From Isachenkonia alkalipeptolytica (GTDB taxonomy: Bacteria; Bacillota; Clostridia; Peptostreptococcales; T1SED10-28), in assembly GCF_009910325.1 (NCBI RefSeq), contig NZ_SUMG01000002.1, positions 248,001-312,000 on the forward strand: a stretch of 64,000 bases of DNA. The letters run 5' to 3'. The notes under the pieces are model-generated. The model was given only the letters and a program-made list of their open reading frames with translations, did no database searches and was not told where the DNA came from. A program made the translations under genes and the position numbers. Positions 50,999 through 59,654 of the stretch are shown here, piece after piece; the stretch's first letter is position 1; each line of letters opens with the position of its first letter.

Positions 50999-53089
50999 TT
51001 ATTGATAAAACGCCTCCACAAAGGTGGGGACCCGGTCTTTACGAAAGCTCTCCAAAAGAATTTGGTTTCCCCCTTCGTCATAATAGCCCACTCTATAACC
51101 ATAGGTCCTTTTATCCCGCCATCCGTTTTCGCTGAGCCTTAAGGCCGCTTCAATTTCCTCGTCATCCCGGGTTTCGTAGCGCCGGACCTCCCCGGCCTCT
51201 TCCTGTTGATCTTCGCCTTTACCTTCTCCTTGATTGGCTCCGGCCTCTCCTTCCAGGGAATCTCCATAGAAAACCTGAGCGCTTCCCTCAAAGGGCTCCA
51301 CCACCATGTAGGCCACCTGATCCCCTGTCAGTCGGACTTCTTCTAAAAGCCCCTCTTCTTCCAGCCACTTTTCCGTCTCGTTGAATTCTTTGGACCAGGT
51401 GACATGCAGTTCATTGTCCATGCCCGGACCGTAGAGGGAAGGCACTTCCTTGCCCTCTTCCAATAAAAGGGTGACGCCTCCCCAAACTTCCTGATTGTAC
51501 AAGGCCTCATGCCCCGCCTCCAAGAGGTCTTTTTGCAGAGCCTCTACCAAGCCCGTGATTTGCTCCGGATCCAGTAACGAAGTTTGAGAATCGTTGGTAT
51601 AGCCCCGAATCGTTGCCCGTTGGAAATCCTCGGGAGGAATGGACAGCACCGGATACCGGCTGTACTTGTACTCCTGGGACTCGATAAGCGCTCCGTAGGC
51701 TTCTTCGTAAATCTCCCGGGGCACCGAATGATAATGACGGGTGAGGTTTTCTCCCTCTTTTAGTTCATAGACAATGTAAAAGGGCCGGTCTTCCAGGGAA
51801 GTCCCCCCGGAATTTTGAATATCCCCTTTATAATCAATCAACATTTGATGAAATTCCATAACCCGGGCAATGTTTTCCCCTTCCCTAAAAGCCCCGTCGC
51901 TTCCGCCGTAGTTTTTCATTGCCTGGTAATCGTGGGGGTGAAAGCCGATATAAACACTTTGTACCTCCTCCTTCTCGGGCATTCTTCGTTCAAATCCCGT
52001 AACGTCCAGGGTAAGAAATCCTATGGTCAACAGCATCACTCCGGTGTACAGGACCAATCCCCGAAGCATTTTCATAGACAGAATCCGTACCGATTTTTGA
52101 ATTACCGCCTCGGCAATTCCATAGCCTAAGAGGGCAAACAATCCGTAGCCGAACCAAACCCACTGCATGCTGCCGTTGCTGGCGGAATAAAAATACATCC
52201 CCGCAAGGAGCATAACGGAAAAGGTTACCCCGTATTTAAACAGATGCTTTAAGGGTGTAAACACGATGACCTGCAGGTTGTTTTCCAGCTTTCGCTGTTT
52301 ATATATCAACAGGCCGATGAAAAGAATCCCTACCACAAACAGGCTATAGGCCAAAATCTCACCCCGGGACAGGGCTTCCCCGCTTAACATCCCGATTCGA
52401 ACCAGAGGGGACAGCCGTTGCATCAATGCTGCACTCAGACCTCCGTAACGCTCCCAGCTAAAGCCGTAGAGATAGAACTCCATGTTGTATACAATCAGTT
52501 GATGGAGCCCCACAGGGAGGAACAATACGATATAGGTCAAAATCCCCTGGGCAATGGTCATCCCCGTGACCATCCCCACAAAGATGGTACTGCCGTAGAG
52601 CACCAGCCCCATCAGCAGAATGGTGCCCGACCAGATCCACAGCTCCTGCAGGGTGAAAATAAACTCCAGCCCCGCAATTTGATGAATCAATGCGGTAATC
52701 CCCGTGGTCAGCAATAAAGGAAACAGTAAGAAAAGCACCCCAACCGCTCCATGACTAACGTACAACGTCTCCCGCCGAATCGGTAGACTGTGGATCATAT
52801 CAGAATTGTTCCGGTCCTGCAAATAACGATACAATAACAGCCCCACCGCTACCGGCACCACAAATAGCATGATCACGGTCCCCGGATGACGAAACTCTAA
52901 AATATTTTCGGTAATCCGAAGATACTGCCGGTTTTCCTCCAAATCCGGAGCGTACCGTTGGATCTCCAGGAGAATCTGCAGAGGTATAGAAATAAACAGC
53001 CCGATAAAGTAAAGAATCGGTACCCAGTAAAGACGCTTGCATTCATTTAACATAATCCCCTTATCGAAGTAAGATTTGATCGATTTCAT
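50999..53089 (-). CDS. Large ABC-2 type permease of a YtrA-regulated transporter
   Basis: About 696 residues starting MKSIKSYFDKGIMLNECKRL (ATG 53089; the codon at 53110 lies further inside the ATPase gene). The N-terminal half has about nine TM segments (residues 25-370). The C-terminal half is a soluble, acidic extracytoplasmic domain of about 320 residues, with a low-complexity E/G/A/Q stretch near residues 610-640. The arrangement resembles the YtrC/YtrD-type permeases (DUF6449-like tail) of bacitracin/cell-wall-stress ABC systems. It overlaps the ATPase gene. Cargo unknown. Confidence 0.8.
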   Translation of the reverse strand: MKSIKSYFDKGIMLNECKRLYWVPILYFIGLFISIPLQILLEIQRYAPDLEENRQYLRITENILEFRHPGTVIMLFVVPVAVGLLLYRYLQDRNNSDMIHSLPIRRETLYVSHGAVGVLFLLFPLLLTTGITALIHQIAGLEFIFTLQELWIWSGTILLMGLVLYGSTIFVGMVTGMTIAQGILTYIVLFLPVGLHQLIVYNMEFYLYGFSWERYGGLSAALMQRLSPLVRIGMLSGEALSRGEILAYSLFVVGILFIGLLIYKQRKLENNLQVIVFTPLKHLFKYGVTFSVMLLAGMYFYSASNGSMQWVWFGYGLFALLGYGIAEAVIQKSVRILSMKMLRGLVLYTGVMLLTIGFLTLDVTGFERRMPEKEEVQSVYIGFHPHDYQAMKNYGGSDGAFREGENIARVMEFHQMLIDYKGDIQNSGGTSLEDRPFYIVYELKEGENLTRHYHSVPREIYEEAYGALIESQEYKYSRYPVLSIPPEDFQRATIRGYTNDSQTSLLDPEQITGLVEALQKDLLEAGHEALYNQEVWGGVTLLLEEGKEVPSLYGPGMDNELHVTWSKEFNETEKWLEEEGLLEEVRLTGDQVAYMVVEPFEGSAQVFYGDSLEGEAGANQGEGKGEDQQEEAGEVRRYETRDDEEIEAALRLSENGWRDKRTYGYRVGYYDEGGNQILLESFRKDRVPTFVEAFYQ

Positions 53090-53963
53090 AATCCTGATCC
53101 CCCATTTCATAAATAAATACTTCCTCCAAGGTCAGGGGTAAAATATCCAGAATCGCCGGATCCATTTCCCCAAACCGATTTTCGATGGCCTGATGACTGC
53201 CCCGGATAATCCAAACATCCACACTGCCCTTTTTCTCTTTGTGAAGTACTTCCAAACCGGTAATCTCCCGGTCCTTATTCGATTCCCGTAAGGCGAACTG
53301 CACCTTATGTACATCCTTTTTCAAATCATCCATATCCCGTTCAATCACCATTTTCCCCCGGTGCAGGATCCCCACATAATCGCATAAATCCTCGAGCTCC
53401 CGTAAATTATGGGAGGAGATGATCACCGTAAGCTCCCGCTCCGCCACGTCTTGAAACAACAGGTTTTTCACCTTCTTTCGCATCACCGAGTCCAAGCCGT
53501 CCAGGGGCTCATCGAGAATCATAACCTCCGCCATGGCGGAAAGTCCCAACCAAATCCCCACCTGGCGGTTCATCCCCTTGGACAGCCCATTGATTTTACG
53601 TTTGAAATCGATTTTAAACACTTTTTGCAGCTCCCGAAAGCGCTTTTCATTCCAGTTGCCATACATCCTGCGGTAAAAGGCCCCCATCTCTTCGATGGTA
53701 TAGGAGGGGAAAAAATAAAGGGCGTCGGAAATAAACACCATCCGTTTTTTCACTTCCGGATTTTCATAGACCCTTTCCCCACCGATCAACACTACCCCCC
53801 GGTCCTGTCGATAAAGGCCCGCTAAGGTTTTGAGTAGGGTGGTTTTCCCCGCACCGTTGGAGCCCAGTAGCCCGTAAATCGAGCCTTTATTCACGGTTAA
53901 ATCCAAATCCTTTACCGCATTGAATCCTTCATACCCCTTGGTCAGTCCTTTTACTTCAATCAT
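53061..53963 (-). CDS. ABC transporter ATP-binding protein, YtrB-like
   Basis: A 300-residue ATPase starting ATG 53963 (GGGAGGGGAGAG site): Walker A GSNGAGKT near residue 36, signature LSKGMNRQ near 132 (GMNRQ instead of the usual GQ form, as in YtrB/EcsA-type exporters), Walker B VMILDEPLDGLD, ISSHNLRELE switch, and an extra C-terminal domain of about 80 residues. The ATG overlaps the 3' end of the GntR gene, so the regulator, ATPase and permease are one operon. Confidence 0.88.
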   Translation of the reverse strand: MIEVKGLTKGYEGFNAVKDLDLTVNKGSIYGLLGSNGAGKTTLLKTLAGLYRQDRGVVLIGGERVYENPEVKKRMVFISDALYFFPSYTIEEMGAFYRRMYGNWNEKRFRELQKVFKIDFKRKINGLSKGMNRQVGIWLGLSAMAEVMILDEPLDGLDSVMRKKVKNLLFQDVAERELTVIISSHNLRELEDLCDYVGILHRGKMVIERDMDDLKKDVHKVQFALRESNKDREITGLEVLHKEKKGSVDVWIIRGSHQAIENRFGEMDPAILDILPLTLEEVFIYEMGDQDYEIDQILLR

Positions 53964-54345
53964 CGTCTCTCTCCCCTCCCACTTGTTGTTGTGCTTCCTC
54001 AATCAACTGTACAATTTCCTTTTTCTCCATACCCAAATAAATCGCCTCCGCCATGGTCTTTTTTAATTCCCCCTTCAGTTTCAGCAGTTTCTCCTTTTGA
54101 TCCTTCCCTTCGATCCCTTGGGCGAAATTCCCCCGGCCCTGAACCGTATAAATATAGCCTTCCTGTTCTAGAGCTTTGTAGGCCTTTTGAATCGTGTTGG
54201 GATTGATCGTCAGTTCCCTTGCCAGACTCCTTACCGAGGGGAGTTTCTCGTCGGTTTTGATCACCTCTTCCATGATCAGCCGTTTAAACCCCTCCACCAG
54301 TTGCTCATAAATCGGTAATCGGCTTTTCAAATCAATTTCCAGCAT
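53956..54345 (-). CDS. GntR-family regulator, YtrA type
   Basis: A 129-residue repressor with an N-terminal winged helix (LPIYEQLVEGFKRLIMEEVI, KLPSVRSLARELTINPNTIQ, and LEQEGYIYTVQGRGNFA) and a very short C-terminal dimerisation helix pair of about 50 residues. This small architecture defines the YtrA subfamily, which normally represses its own ABC-transporter operon and responds to cell-wall stress. It is first in the operon, and a palindromic operator lies about 160 nt upstream. Confidence 0.9.
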   Translation of the reverse strand: MLEIDLKSRLPIYEQLVEGFKRLIMEEVIKTDEKLPSVRSLARELTINPNTIQKAYKALEQEGYIYTVQGRGNFAQGIEGKDQKEKLLKLKGELKKTMAEAIYLGMEKKEIVQLIEEAQQQVGGERDDD

Positions 54346-54501
54346 ATGCTTTCCCCTTTCTTACCGGCGTCCCGCTTCCTTCTTTCCTTCCTTTGAACCT
54401 CTTTGAACCCCTTCGATCTCTTGGTTTCCCTGTTTCTTTCGCTTCCCCCGTTTACTTAAATTCTTCCCCCCGAAAACAAGGATATATTGTATTAACCGTA
54501 T

Positions 54502-54515
54502 TACTATGCATAGTA
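54502..54515. promoter_or_regulatory. Candidate YtrA-type operator
   Basis: Perfect 14-bp palindrome TACTATGCATAGTA; on the minus strand it extends to GTGTACTATGCATAGTAATAC, resembling the GTGTACTA-type half sites bound by YtrA-like GntR proteins. It lies in the 54346-54706 gap, which also holds short TTTGAACC duplications near 54394. A TTGACT at about 54570 on the plus strand lacks a convincing -10 partner. Confidence 0.55.
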
Positions 54516-54721
54516 CACTACGATTGTACAACGGTTTTCATTTCTTGTAAAGCTTATTTTGAAAAAAAATTGACTTAACTATAAAAATTTCATTATTCTT
54601 TCTCCCCTGGAATTTTCCCGCTTCCTGGGTTATACTGAAAAAGACGTTGGGGCGCTTATAGGATAACATCTGCTGGAAACCCCACAGTGCCCCGCCAAAT
54701 ATTTTTATGAGGAGGATAATG

Positions 54722-55633
54722 ATGAAACTGAAAAAAATCGTATCCGTTGATAATACAAGACTGGTCCCCGAAGTAAGGGCTGAGCTGGAGTCCCTGGCGG
54801 AAGAGACAATTTTTTATGAGGATTACCCCGAAACCAAAGAGGCGGTGGAACAACGCATGAAGGATGCGGAGGTGGTCCTGGTTTCCTGGAATACAAAGAT
54901 TCACCGGGAGGCAATCCTGGGAGCGAAAAACCTGAAATACATCGGCATGTGCTGCTCCCTGTACGACGAGGAAAGCGCCAATGTGGATATCGCTGCGGCA
55001 AGGGAGCTTTCGATCCCTGTGCTGGGGGTAAAGGATTACGGCGACGAAGGGGTGATCGAGTTTATCATCAGCGAGCTGGTCAGCCTTCTCCACGGATTCC
55101 ACAACCATCAGTGGCGGGATTTTCCCACGGAGCTGACGGGGCAGAAGCTGGGCATCATCGGTATGGGAACTCTGGGCAAAATGCTTACGGCAACAGCGAA
55201 GCATTTTAATATGGAGGTCTATTATTACAGCCGTTCCCGAAAGCCGGAGGTGGAAGCCCTGGGAGCAACCTACCTTCCCAAGGAGGAGCTTCTTCAAACC
55301 GTGGATATCCTGTCCACCCATTTACCCCGGAATACCGTGGCCCTGTCCCCCGAGGATTTTGAGACCTTCGGAGCGGGAAAGATACTGATCAACACCTCCC
55401 TGGGTAAAACCTATGATCTGCAGGGCTTTCGCAAGTGGATTGAGAACCGGGATAATTACGCCATCTTTGATGTTGGGGGCTTGGAGGGCCTCCTGGAGGA
55501 AATGAAGGCTTATGAAAATGTGATTACCTCCAACAACGTGGCGGGCTTTACCACCCAGGCCAAGGCCCGACTCTCAGAAAAAGTGTTGGAAAACCTGAGA
55601 GAAGTCTTCCCGAGTTTGCCGGAGGATTCCTAG
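54722..55633 (+). CDS. D-2-hydroxyacid dehydrogenase-fold protein with altered active site
   Basis: A 303-residue protein; the start is ATG 54722, 6 nt after GGAGG (ATGs at 54707 and 54719 overlap or crowd the site). The NAD-binding loop KLGIIGMGTLGKM near residue 140 and the overall two-domain layout match D-isomer-specific 2-hydroxyacid dehydrogenases. The catalytic set is not conserved: the usual NxxRG arginine is replaced (INTSLGK, Arg to Leu), and the catalytic histidine motif TPH is SNN (VITSNNVAGF). An ordinary dehydrogenase reaction is therefore doubtful. It is the only plus-strand gene between 50.2 and 64 kb. Its stop codon lies inside a tandem repeat. Confidence 0.75.
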   Translation: MKLKKIVSVDNTRLVPEVRAELESLAEETIFYEDYPETKEAVEQRMKDAEVVLVSWNTKIHREAILGAKNLKYIGMCCSLYDEESANVDIAAARELSIPVLGVKDYGDEGVIEFIISELVSLLHGFHNHQWRDFPTELTGQKLGIIGMGTLGKMLTATAKHFNMEVYYYSRSRKPEVEALGATYLPKEELLQTVDILSTHLPRNTVALSPEDFETFGAGKILINTSLGKTYDLQGFRKWIENRDNYAIFDVGGLEGLLEEMKAYENVITSNNVAGFTTQAKARLSEKVLENLREVFPSLPEDS

Positions 55634-55673
55634 GGAAAGGTTGTAGCTGGATTCCTAGGGAAAGGTTGTAGCA
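55624..55673. repeat. Tandem duplication, 25 bp x 2, covering a stop codon
   Basis: Two 25-bp units starting GGATTCCTAGGGAAAGG that differ only in the last base; further GGATT(C/T) fragments continue to about 55703. The first unit contains the TAG stop of the dehydrogenase-like gene. Confidence 0.9.
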
Positions 55674-55711
55674 GGATTTGCAGTGGGATTCCTAGTAGGA
55701 TTCGTAGCAGT

Positions 55712-55800
55712 GTTTCTAACGGGGTCTGAAGCGGAGTTTCTAACCGGGTCTGAAGCAGCGTTTCTAACCGGGTCTGAAGCAGCGTTTCTAACCGTGCTTG
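55712..55800. repeat. Tandem repeat, 24 bp x 3.7
   Basis: Units beginning GTTTCTAACCGGGTCTGAAG at 55712, 55736, 55760 and a partial one at 55784. As 24 is a multiple of three, it opens spurious frames on both strands (8-residue repeats), which I regard as non-coding. Confidence 0.9.
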
Positions 55801-55870
55801 CCATACGTTTTGATACCGGTTGCGGCAACACCCGACGCTTAAGGCTTGGATCCATGTATGCTTTGTTAAC

Positions 55871-55916
55871 AGAAAAACCCCCGGGAGACCCTGTTTTTCA
55901 ACAGGCCCCCCGAGGG
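55871..55916 (-). terminator. Terminator of the SdpI-like gene
   Basis: Inner stem CCTGTT/AACAGG inside a GC-rich imperfect outer stem (CCC...GGG), followed on the minus strand by TTTTTCT. Confidence 0.7.
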
Positions 55917-55921
55917 CTTCT

Positions 55922-56383
55922 TTATTTCTTTGAAGACTTATTGTTGGACTTATTGTTGGACTTTTTCTTATCCGATTTTTTCTGTTTTTTCACCTTTTTA
56001 TTATCCCGAAGACCCTGTACCGGTTTTTGCTCCCTATCGGGATCTCCAAACTGTCTTTTCAGCTCTCCTTCAATAATAAAAGTGGGTATGAATACAAAAA
56101 TGACGCCGAGAATAAAGTGAAGGTAATTCAAATCCCGCCCCGCCAGGGGATTGATAACGTAACTAAGGGCAATGATTACAAAGAGTATCGCCCCCCACTT
56201 CTTCCAAAGAGGCCCCATTCTTCTATTGGCATAATCCCACGCCTCCTCCGACTGCTTGGAGCGCCGGGTTCGATGGCCGAAAATCACCGCCCCTTTTTTT
56301 ACCGGATTTCTCTCAAAATAAGCTCCGAAAATAATCAGCAATATCGGTATTACAAAATCAAAAATAATTTGGCCCCGTTCCAT
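55922..56383 (-). CDS. SdpI/YhfL-family small membrane protein with lysine-rich tail
   Basis: A 153-residue protein: N-terminal TM (about residues 7-22), then FGHRTRRSKQSEEAWDYANR near residues 35-54, the conserved pattern of the SdpI family (PF13630; GxRTxxxxxSxexWxxAN), TM segments near 62-78 and 88-105, and a disordered C-terminal tail of about 40 residues made almost only of K, S, N and D. SdpI itself is a toxin-immunity protein, but most members are of unknown role, and no toxin gene is seen here. Confidence 0.78.
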   Translation of the reverse strand: MERGQIIFDFVIPILLIIFGAYFERNPVKKGAVIFGHRTRRSKQSEEAWDYANRRMGPLWKKWGAILFVIIALSYVINPLAGRDLNYLHFILGVIFVFIPTFIIEGELKRQFGDPDREQKPVQGLRDNKKVKKQKKSDKKKSNNKSNNKSSKK

Positions 56384-56437
56384 ATAAAACCCTCCCGGAT
56401 GATTTCGATTGATTGTCCGTGCTTTCTGTAGCCTTTG

Positions 56438-58819
56438 TCAATGCTCCGCGACCTTTTGAATGACCACGTTTTCCTTTTCCACTTGAGCCATGGAATTCGG
56501 TCTTCCCCATAGATAGCCCTGGATTTCATCACAGCCCATTTCCTCTAGAATCTTTAACTGACAGGTTTCCTCCACTCCTTCGGCGATGGTTTTTAAACCC
56601 ATCCCCCCGGCCATCATGGTGATCGCCCGGATGATCAGTCGGGAGTTCTCATCCTCGGTGATATGATCAATCAGTTCCTTGGCAATCTTCAAACGGTCAA
56701 TATGATACCGCTTAATATAGCTGAGAGAGGAATACCCGGTACCAAAGTCGTCAATGGAAGCGCTGATGCCGAGTTTTGCAAGCCCCACGAAAATCTCCTC
56801 CATGGAAAAATCCCCGTGGATCGTTGCCCCTTCCGTAATCTCGATATCCACCCAGTAGGGATGTGCTTTTTTTTCCTCGAGCTTCTCCTCCATCCAGGAA
56901 AGAAAATCCATATTCTGAATTTGCACCGGAGATACGTTTATGGCCATTTTTAAATTGGTATCGTGCTTTTCATTGAAGATTTTGATCTCCTCTAAGGCCC
57001 GGTCCATCACCCAGGCTCCAATAGAGATGATCTGCCCCGTCTCCTCGGCAATGGGGATAAAATCCCCGGGGGAAATATTTCCCGTCTCCGGCTGCTGCCA
57101 GCGAAGAAGGGCTTCCAGCCCGATCATTTTCCGATCCTCAATCCGGTACTGGGGTTGAAAGACCAGATAAAACTCCCGGTCGTAATCCGCGCTTTTGAGC
57201 ATCATCTCAATGCGGTGTTTCTTTTCCATTTCCTGATGCAGCCCTTCGTTAAAGAACAGGTACCCCTTTTTCGTATGATGATTTTTCGCCCGGTACATGG
57301 TCATATCCCCGTATTTCATTAGATCCTCCCGATTCAGGGCATCCGTTGGGTACCGGGCAATGCCGATGCTGATTCCCACATAAAAGGTGTAGGGAGGAAT
57401 TTCAATGGGCTTTTGCACCTTCTTGATTATTTCCTTTGCGATGGATTCCAACTGATCTTTTGAGTAGCTTTCCGAAAGGACGACGGCAAACTCATCCCCT
57501 CCAATTCGAAAAAGGCCCCCCTCTTCCTGACATCCCGTAAGCAGCTGCTGACTGATATGCTTTAATACCCGGTCTCCGATTTCGTGGCCATGGGCATCGT
57601 TGATAAACTTAAAGCGGTCCAAATCCATATAAAACAAAGCAAAGGGAGGATCCTCCTCTTCGATCAGTCGATCTATATCTTCCACAAAGCTCCTCCGGTT
57701 TCGAAGCCCCGTCAGCTTATCCCGATAGGAAAAGTCCTCTAAAATATCCTTTGCCCGTTGCAGGTCCCGGGTTTTCTTTTCTATTTTCTTCTCCAGGGTC
57801 CGGTTGTTTTCCTGTTCCTTGTATAAAAGGCACTCATTTTTAATGGACAGTTGGATATAGGAGGTGAAAAATCTGTGAAAAAGCAACAGCAGGGTTAATG
57901 TAACAAAGGCATGCAAGCCGATGGCCTCCAGGTACCACAGTACCAGCAGAGCCACAATAAGGAATTTCACGCCTCCCTTACGCCCCACATTCTCCGGCAG
58001 TTCATAAGGGCTCCCCTCGGTTTCTTCCCTTCGGGGTTTTTCATAAAGAGCTCCCAGGGAAAAGGCCAGCAGGGGCAGAAAAAAGAAAACATCCACCAAG
58101 CTGTTGGGTATGTAACTTCCGTTTATGTACAGATAACTGAAATAAAAATTGCTGCCGCTGAACAACAGTACCCCGGCCAGGATCCACAACTCCCCGGGAT
58201 TGTCCCGTTTGCTTCGAGAGGATAGATGCAGGATGACCATTCCCGCCACCACATACATATCCGCCAAATGATAAATCCCCATGCTCACAGCCCTTCCCGC
58301 TGCAATTTCTGGAATTACCATCGTCCGCCCCATTAAGTTCCATGCCAGGGCAAAAACGATGGACGCCGCCACCAAAACATCCAGCAGCAGCTGGTAACGA
58401 TTCCATCTACCCACATGGGTGTAATAAAGCATGCTGACCATGGCTATTAGAAATACGCCGGGAATAACATACATAAGGGTTACTGCCTCGGAAGTAATCG
58501 GATCCACACCCAGGAAATGCTCAGTAATCAGCCACAGGACATCCGCAATGCCCCAGGTGATGGCAAAGAAGGCTAGCCATAGATACACCGTATCCCGCCG
58601 TTTGTTTTGGCCCCGATAGATAACCGCCGCCGCGGCGAAGGCGAAAATCGGCGACACCACATCACTGACCAAGGCTTGATTCCCCCCTAGGGATAGGATA
58701 TAAATTCCGAATAAAACCACCAGTAATCCCAGGGTCATAACCTTTTGTTGGCTGCCCCCTTCCAATAATTGTTTCGCTCCCGAGGTTCGGTCTTCCCCGG
58801 GAGAAAAGGTTTGGTTCAT
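56438..58819 (-). CDS. Membrane GGDEF-EAL cyclic-di-GMP enzyme
   Basis: A 793-residue protein: about nine TM segments (residues 28-325, a putative sensory membrane domain), a short coiled coil, a GGDEF domain with intact IGGDEFAV near residue 443, and an EAL domain with GLEALLRW near 570, ADDFGTGYSSL-like DDFGTGYSS near 690 and a C-terminal IQGYLWGRP. Both catalytic motifs appear intact, so synthesis, hydrolysis or both are possible. No I-site RxxD is evident just before GGDEF. No co-transcribed partner; 39 nt downstream of an acetyltransferase gene. Confidence 0.92.
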   Translation of the reverse strand: MNQTFSPGEDRTSGAKQLLEGGSQQKVMTLGLLVVLFGIYILSLGGNQALVSDVVSPIFAFAAAAVIYRGQNKRRDTVYLWLAFFAITWGIADVLWLITEHFLGVDPITSEAVTLMYVIPGVFLIAMVSMLYYTHVGRWNRYQLLLDVLVAASIVFALAWNLMGRTMVIPEIAAGRAVSMGIYHLADMYVVAGMVILHLSSRSKRDNPGELWILAGVLLFSGSNFYFSYLYINGSYIPNSLVDVFFFLPLLAFSLGALYEKPRREETEGSPYELPENVGRKGGVKFLIVALLVLWYLEAIGLHAFVTLTLLLLFHRFFTSYIQLSIKNECLLYKEQENNRTLEKKIEKKTRDLQRAKDILEDFSYRDKLTGLRNRRSFVEDIDRLIEEEDPPFALFYMDLDRFKFINDAHGHEIGDRVLKHISQQLLTGCQEEGGLFRIGGDEFAVVLSESYSKDQLESIAKEIIKKVQKPIEIPPYTFYVGISIGIARYPTDALNREDLMKYGDMTMYRAKNHHTKKGYLFFNEGLHQEMEKKHRIEMMLKSADYDREFYLVFQPQYRIEDRKMIGLEALLRWQQPETGNISPGDFIPIAEETGQIISIGAWVMDRALEEIKIFNEKHDTNLKMAINVSPVQIQNMDFLSWMEEKLEEKKAHPYWVDIEITEGATIHGDFSMEEIFVGLAKLGISASIDDFGTGYSSLSYIKRYHIDRLKIAKELIDHITEDENSRLIIRAITMMAGGMGLKTIAEGVEETCQLKILEEMGCDEIQGYLWGRPNSMAQVEKENVVIQKVAEH

Positions 58820-58858
58820 CTAATCACCTCTTCTCGCTTATGGTATTACAACATGATA

Positions 58859-59353
58859 TTACAGCATTTTTTCCATAATCGTAATATCCACCCATCGTCC
58901 GTCAATTCTTCCTTGATTCTTATAGGTTCCCACCAGGGTGAAACCTGCTTTTTGATAGAGTTTTTTACTGTTTTCATTATGGTCCGGGGTACTCAGCACC
59001 AGCTTGTAAAAGCCCTGCTCCTTTGCGGTTTTTTCCAGTTCCCGAAGAAGGCATCGTCCGATCCCCTGCCCCCGATAACTGCGCTTGATGTAAATGGAAA
59101 AGTCCGCCACCCCGTCATAACAGGGTCGGGGATTAAAGACATTTAGGGTGGCGAAGCCTAAAATCAGTCCCTCATCATTTTTCGCCACCAAGGTTTTGTG
59201 TCGGGGGCCTTTGTCCATAATCCACGCTTCTACCTCTTCTATGGTTTTTTCCTCCTGCTCCAGGGTTGCCTCCCGATCTTCAATGCCCTCATTATAGATG
59301 GCGGTGATCCGTTTCATATCCCCTGGGGTGCATTCTTTCACTTCTATTTTCAT
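58859..59353 (-). CDS. GNAT N-acetyltransferase, phosphinothricin-acetyltransferase-like
   Basis: A 164-residue acetyl-CoA-dependent transferase. Residue pattern ITAIYNEGIEDREATLE near the N-terminus, DFSIYIKRSYRGQGIGRCLL near 88-107 (the RGQGIG loop binds acetyl-CoA pyrophosphate) and a C-terminal AGFTLVGTYKNQGRIDGRW are typical of the Pat/methionine-sulfoximine acetyltransferase group. The true substrate is unknown. Upstream 59354-59570 holds only an A+T-rich gap with a CCTGAACAATAT duplication near 59375. Confidence 0.88.
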   Translation of the reverse strand: MKIEVKECTPGDMKRITAIYNEGIEDREATLEQEEKTIEEVEAWIMDKGPRHKTLVAKNDEGLILGFATLNVFNPRPCYDGVADFSIYIKRSYRGQGIGRCLLRELEKTAKEQGFYKLVLSTPDHNENSKKLYQKAGFTLVGTYKNQGRIDGRWVDITIMEKML

Positions 59354-59568
59354 GGTTTACCTCATTTCTTTTTTAGCCTGAACAATATCCTGAACAATAA
59401 TATCCTGCTTCGGTTTTTCTTTTCAAAGTGCCCATACATTCTTTTGATTCTTTTATCATTCCCATTATTATATGCTTTATTCAATTATTTTTCCAGTGTT
59501 CCCGGGGAATTATAGTTAAAAAGTCTTTGTTTTTCTTTTCACACCCGGGTTTCAACGGGGAGAAGGAC

Positions 59569-59614
59569 GAAAAAAAAGCTTGCGTCTCTGAATAGAGCAG
59601 AGACCCAAACTTTT
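59569..59614 (-). terminator. Terminator of the guaBA region
   Basis: Stem AAGTTTGGGTCTCTG / CAGAGACGCAAGCTT with one mismatch and a short loop, followed on the minus strand by TTTTTTTCG. A smaller CACAGA/TCTGTG hairpin precedes it (59622-59650). Confidence 0.85.
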
Positions 59615-59654
59615 ATGTTTTTATCCACAGACACCAAAAATTCTGTGCCTTTTT

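Noticed and set aside
54570-54650. TTGACT as a promoter of the dehydrogenase-like gene, and TATACT near 54633.
   Set aside because: Neither hexamer has a partner at proper spacing; not reported as a promoter.
55655-56120. Open frames on both strands with 8-residue repeats (FLTGSEAA-like on plus, VRNAASDP-like on minus).
   Set aside because: They are products of the 24-bp tandem repeat, lack ribosome sites and overlap a real gene and its terminator.
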